Source: Hofstenia miamia (lineage: Eukaryota > Xenacoelomorpha > Acoela). From it: a DNA stretch of 64,000 nt. Both the position numbers and the translations under genes were made by a program. Shown piece by piece: positions 40,721 through 47,516 of this stretch (its first letter is position 1; every line of letters starts with the position of its first letter). The stretch is from positions 1,665,218-1,729,217 of the forward strand of contig SCFE01000047.1 of NCBI GenBank assembly GCA_004352715.1, in the 5' to 3' direction. Under the pieces are notes generated by a model. The model was given only the letters and a program-made list of their open reading frames with translations. It made no database searches and was not told the origin of the DNA.

Positions 40721-42589
40721 GGTGATTCAAAAAAATCGAAGTTTTGAAATGTTTAAGTGCTCATTGCTTTTCTGGTGAGGCTTGACGAGACACTTCTAAA
40801 TATGAAATTTTACCCCAAAAGAACAACGTTTAGAGGTAGTGCAAAGGCGTTAAAGTTTTAAAATTTTCCAAAAATTGGAAAAAAACTTCAAATTTTGGTC
40901 CTGTCTTAAAAATCCTTTGCAAGGTCGTTTTTTAATTATCATCATCGATTACAACAATTCTCTGCTATTCTATGAATGTCTCATATTATCAAATGAACAG
41001 TCTGGTTTGCTCTCTATGTGACTTTAAAGATTGCATTTTCAAATATTTCCTGGAATTTAAGGATTTTGGAGTTCACAGAATGTAAAAATTAATTGGAATA
41101 TGCAATTTCGTTTGGCTTGAACTTTTCTACCCACAACTGCATTAATGATGTATTCTTTTTTTAANCTTCAAATTTTGGTCCTGTCTTAAAAATCCTTTGC
41201 AAGGTCGTTTTTTAATTATCATCATCGATTATAGCAATTCTCTGCTATTCTATGAATGTCTCATATTATCAAATGAACAGTCTGGTTTGCTCTCTATGTG
41301 ACTTTAAAGATTGCATTTTCAAATATTTCCTGGAATTTAAGGATTTTGGAGTTCACAGAATGTAAAAATTAATTGGAATATGCAATTTCGTTTGGCTTGA
41401 ACTTTTCTACCCACAACTGCATTAATGATGTATTCTTTTTTTAAACACATGCCTGGTATCCCTACGTCAAAGTCAGTCAAATCGAAGTTCATTTCATGAG
41501 TAATTTCATAGGTAGACAGAAATTTAAAATTCTAAAATTAAAAACAGTTGTTAAATCTTATATGGGTCAGGTATTTTCAATCTTCAAATTGTTGTCTTAT
41601 AAGTGAAATTTGAAATTTTATGTTTTCTTTATTAGTTTAATGTATCTTATTTAATATATATTATATATTTGGTCTTTTCAATGTTAGAAATAGTTGTCGA
41701 ATAAATATGTTACTCATCATATGCCTCTTTTCTAAACATAGTTATAATTACACTTAGATTCATTTCCAAAAATAAAAAATTTCAGTTTCACCAATCTTTA
41801 AATGATATTTCACTTTTACTTTTAATAAATACTGTCTCATTGGTATTTTTAGAAGTGATATCATTTGTTTTTTTATAGAAACATTATTAATTAACAACGC
41901 TTGATCATTTCGGTGTCGTTTTCCTTAAAATTAGAATTATTTGCAACTGATAATTTGAATGGAAACACGGCGCAAATCTCAATTGTCCCTTATTGGACAT
42001 CCACTACCCAAATTCGAACTGAGCTCGTAAATGGTATAAAGCATGAGTTTCACACTGCTTTAGTTTTGCATTGGGATGGAAAAATAATGGCCGGCATCAT
42101 CAGAAAAAGAGAACGAGTGCATCGCTTAGCCTTGGTTGTAACGAGCCATCAACTGCTTTATCCGAAACTTTTATCTGTACCAATTATATCTTCCGGTTCA
42201 GGTGAAGCAATGGCCAGTAAAGGAATTGACGTGTTGAGTGATTGGAATATAACTGATCGAATTGTTGCCTTATCATTTGATATTACTTCGTCAAACACCG
42301 GTCTACGAAAAGGATGTTGTGCATTGTTGGAAAAGCGTATTGGACGTGCACTGCTAATGTTAATAAGCACCTAAACATTTCAAAACTTCGATTTTTTTTA
42401 ATCACCCTAATATATATCTAGTAAATGTATTATTGTGTACTGCATACAATCAATACGTGTATTATGTATGACGCGATAATTATTAATCAAATTTCTTGAT
42501 GTTGACATCCCAATTCTTTAGAAACCTCTCTAAAGTTAACACCTCCCCATAGTTTGTTCGGTCCCTTGAATTTAACTAAGGAGAGGTTA

Positions 42590-42630
<41 letters not shown>

Positions 42631-45600
42631 GACTTTATTTAGCAGCTGAAGACAGACACTACAAAAATATAAAAACAAGTGAAGTTTTAAGGCAGCGAGG
42701 ACAGTCACATGGACAGTAGGAGCAGATGAAAGAGTAGACGAAGTTGGAGAAGGGTTCAGCAAAAAGGAAAAACATCAAAAATTTCTTGAAGCTTGACGGC
42801 GGGGAAAAGAAATCAATGGCTGTTAGAGGTTTGAGAGTCAAGATGTTATTAGCAACAATACAAGCACGATTGAAAAACGAGTGAAGGATGCGATATTTCT
42901 TGGAACGACGAACGGCGAAAGTGACAACATCACTTAATGAAATCAAAAGCATCAAGGCCACCAACAGGGAGAAACGTAGAGAAGAATGGCGCGAGGAATG
43001 GACTTGAACAAAGAGAGTTTCACAGCAGCAGTGGAATTATAGGGAACATTGCAGAAGGGGGCAAAGAGTGAAGAAATTAACTTTTCGGAAGCGCAAGGGC
43101 ACATGACGGAACCAATTTAAGTTAGCAGCAAGTTGAACTCCAAGATGAGTATGATGAGGAGAAAAGTTCACAGGGAGAGGCAGATCAGAAGAGGGAGATA
43201 TAGAAAAGGAAATTCTACATGTCTTGGTTGCGCTAAAATCAAGATGGTTAACAGAAGACCAAGTAGTTCTAATATATCAGCATCAAAGCCATATATATAT
43301 ANNNNNNNNNNNNNNNNNNNNNNNNNNNNNNNNNNNNNNNNNNNNNNNNNNNNNNNNNNNNNNNNNNNNNNNNNNNNNNNNNNNNNNNNNNNNNNNNNNN
43401 NNNNNNNNNNNNNNNNNNNNNNNNNNNNNNNNNNNNNNNNNNNNNNNNNNNNNNNNNNNNNNNNNNNNNNATATATATATATTTATAAGAAATTTCTTGA
43501 ATTGAGTAACGTCCCTTAGTGTAATACATTTTGAAAAACTTTCAATTTTTATTGTTATTAGGAACATATATTAATCACTTAACATTACTTACATACAAAA
43601 GGAAGCAGTTTCAAACTTTAACTAGGAATAGCATACATTTTAGTTTTTTCTTTGTCCTAGAATATCTTTAAATTTTTTGCTCTACAGGAAACGAAAGTTT
43701 GTAATAATAATTTTTTATAATTTCAAAGAACGATGTAGGATACTGCAGTATTTACACAGTATTTTACATATGAGGTACGTTTAACTAATGATTTTTGGTT
43801 TCAAAATTTAAAAAACGATCATGCTCGTACAATATTGAAGGACAAATTTTGGTAATAGAGCGCTGTTATTATCTACTATAAACCACTTTACTTCGTATCT
43901 AAGATCATGTGAGTCAACCAATCGGAAAAGTTCAAAACGACATGAAATTACATAACTATGAAAAATAGGAATGGCAACTTTGAATATCCAGATAATAGGT
44001 CCTCATTTCCAATGTTAATGAATTTAGCCTTAACACAACTATATTAGAGTGTATACCCACAAATCACCTATGAGGGTTTCAGATACCCAACTAACATTCT
44101 AAATAAGAGGCGACACATTCAATTGCATCGAAATGAATGAATTAGTCGCGGATTTCTTGTTAATTGAAGCAAAAGAACGAAAACAATACATTTTAAAAGA
44201 ATTCAATTTTAGTAATGGATATAACAGTAACAAGATAATTACGCGACATTTAAAAACACGGGAATATTTTTAAATAATTATAAAAATGAAAATTCACATT
44301 ACTGTTATATTTCATGGGTAAATTATCGTTTGGTTAGATTTACCTCAGAGGCTGTTTGTAAATTGATGTTCAATAAAACAATAACTAGAGTAATTTTATT
44401 ACTAAAGTACAAGAATAAAGCTTTAAGAGTCAACCCTAGATATAAGTGCAGTCGAAATATGAAAAATATCATTATTTGAAATTCTATAACACGCTGGAAA
44501 AATTTCAATAATAGATAAAGATAAATTAATCGAAAAATTACTTTGCATCTTTCTACGGTCAGTATTGTCAGGGAGAAATGTTTGTGGCGCTGGAATGGAG
44601 CTTTGCTTTGGTAGGTCTTGTTTGGGTGGAAATCCCACTGGAATAGCACCGACAGGACTAGTCTCAATAGGAGATCCAAATTGTTTTCTAAATATAAAAG
44701 ATTTCCCACAAATATTTTAATGAGCTCAAAAATATAGGGCAAATAATTAACATTCATTGAAAACATAATCATTGAAACAGCTAACTAGATATGCACCTCA
44801 TCTGTGGGGGGATGAGTTCGGGAGGTAATTTCGGAGGAAGAGATTTTCCCTGAAGAACCATGTCCACCAAGTACATTGCAAGAATAAATTCATCACAATT
44901 AAGTTGACCATCTTTGTCAATATCAGCCAAATCCCTAAATTTAAGTATGGAAACAACTACACAACTGTTGGTAAAAATGCTTACCAAATAACTAGAAGAA
45001 GATGTGTAGGTACACCAGTCTGCATTAAAATGTCCTTTGCTCTTTGAGCTAAATGTGAACGAGGTATTAAATACCTACTATAAAACCTATAAATGAATAG
45101 TACAAACCTCCAACGAATCCGGTGTGACCAGTATCGTTAAGCATAAACCTCTGTTTGTATTCACTTCTAAATTCCGGTGGAATCATCCATTCAACACTAC
45201 CACCAAAATTTGAACTAAAACAAATGTTAAGATGAAGGAAATCAGAACTAAATTTACGGAATAACACTTCTATTGTCACGATTTACTACAGGAGCAGCTG
45301 GTGAGGCTACGTGACTGACGGGGAAACCCGTAGGTGTGGGTTGAGAGGCTAATGGTATAGATTGAGAGTATCCTGAAACCGGAAACGCAACTGGAATACT
45401 TCCACGTTGTCCACCTAAAATTTAGTTTGAAATGTAACCCACAGATTGTATATTTTAACAGAGCGCTGAAAACAATACCTGGATGACCTGGAACTACAGT
45501 TTGTACAGCTGGTAGCTTCTTTAACGAGGGTGGAAGTGTAGCTGGTAATTGATGGCCAGCAAGCTTCTTTTCAATTAAGCACATTGCAATAGCAAATTCT

Positions 45601-46046
45601 GCTTTATCCATTCGACCATCCTGAGTTAAATCGGAAAGATTCCTGAAAAAATTCAATGAGGAAGTTGTTTGAAATTGTAAATACACATATAGATGGGCGA
45701 AATAATTTTTGTATCCTGTAAACCATCAAACAATTGACTTTGTAACTTAACCTAATCTTAATTTATTTGTATATGGTAACAGATTCAATCCAGTGCACTG
45801 TATATATATATATGAATTATGAGAATAAAATCTTTTATTATCGACGCGTTTCGACATTGTCATTTTTAATATAATTAACAGCTGTTTTTCCCTTCTTTTT
45901 CAAAATATATTTAGCTTGCTAATATCTTTTTGCTTATTCATTAAAGGTCTTTCAAATAATTTAATTGCAATGTTTTCCGCTATTTTTGTTTCTTGATGCT
46001 TAATTATCATTTCAAAATTATATATACAAAATTGTTAAGTACTCTT

Positions 46047-46085
<39 letters not shown>

Positions 46086-47485
46086 TGCCAAATATACTAT
46101 TAATTTTTCACAGTCATGCCGATACCTAACCAATATCGCGGTATTTTGAGTGATACCGAACCAACTCCGAAATTTTCATGCAGCCGGACCCTATTCAATT
46201 TATGCATCTGTGGTCAACGGTAGAGTTTCTGAAAGTTTCGAGACTTTAATGTGTGGAAACTAAACCGATGGTAAGATGAAAAAATTGCTCAAAATCACTT
46301 TATAGAAGTTTTAGGGAAAAATAGTTTAAAATCACTTTATAGTAATTTTAGGGAAAAAATTGTTCAAAATCACTTTATAGTAATTTTAGGGAAAAAATTG
46401 CTCAAAATCACTTTATAGTAATTTAATCATGTCCATATGTAACTTTCACAAATGTTCCACAGTCCCATCTCTATGTTTCTATTCGNNNNNNNNNNNNNNN
46501 NNNNNNNNNNNNNNNNNNNNNNNNNNNNNNNNNNNNNNNNNNNNNNNNNNNNNNNNNNNNNNNNNNNNNNNNNNNNNNNNNNNNNNNNNNNNNNNNNNNN
46601 NNNNNNNNNNNNNNNNNNNNNNNNNNNNNNNNNNNNNNNNNNNNNNNNNNNNNNNNNNNNNNNNNNNNNNNNNNNNNNNNNNNNNNNNNNNNNNNNNNNN
46701 NNNNNNNNNNNNNNNNNNNNNNNNNNNNNNNNNNNNNNNNNNNNNNNNNNNNNNNNNNNNNNNNNNNNNNNNNNNNNNNNNNNNNNNNNNNNNNNNNNNN
46801 NNNNNNNNNNNNNNNNNNNNNNNNNNNNNNNNNNNNNNNNNNNNNNNNNNNNNNNNNNNNNNNNNNNNNNNNNNNNNNNNNNNNNNNNNNNNNNNNNNNN
46901 NNNNNNNNNNNNNNNNNNNNNNNNNNNNNNNNNNNNNNNNNNNNNNNNNNNNNNNNNNNNNNNNNNNNNNNNNNNNNNNNNNNNNNNNNNNNNNNNNNNN
47001 NNNNNNNNNNNNNNNNNNNNNNNNNNNNNNNNNNNNNNNNNNNNNNNNNNNNNNNNNNNNNNNNNNNNNNNNNNNNNNNNNNNNNNNNNNNNNNNNNNNN
47101 NNNNNNNNNNNNNNNNNNNNNNNNNNNNNNNNNNNNNNNNNNNNNNNNNNNNNNNNNNNNNNNNNNNNNNNNNNNNNNNNNNNNNNNNNNNNNNNNNNNN
47201 NNNNNNNNNNNNNNNNNNNNNNNNNNNNNNNNNNNNNNNNNNNNNNNNNNNNNNNNNNNNNNNNNNNNNNNNNNNNNNNNNNNNNNNNNNNNNNNNNNNN
47301 NNNNNNNNNNNNNNNNNNNNNNNNNNNNNNNNNNNNNNNNNNNNNNNNNNNNNNNNNNNNNNNNNNNNNNNNNNNNNNNNNNNNNNNNNNNNNNNNNNNN
47401 NNNNNNNNNNNNNNNNNNNNNNNNNNNNNNNNNNNNNNNNNNNNNNNNNNNNNNNNNNNNNNNNNNNNNNNNNNNNNNNNNNNNN

Positions 47486-47516
<31 letters not shown>

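Larger units (their letters stand above)
40717..42410 (+). mobile_element. Terminal-inverted-repeat DNA transposon of unassigned family
   Basis: Left end TTAGGGTGATTCAAAAAAAT followed by CGAAGTTTTGAAATGTTTAA; the right end, reverse-complemented, is TTAGGGTGATTAAAAAAAAT then CGAAGTTTTGAAATGTTTAG. The inverted repeats run about 48 bases with few mismatches. TA-rich sequence flanks both ends, so the target duplication cannot be fixed (TA, TATA or longer). A transposase fragment lies at 41901-42374, and a 279-bp duplicated segment precedes it. It is inserted in the intersectin intron between exon 8 and the microexons. Confidence 0.85.
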
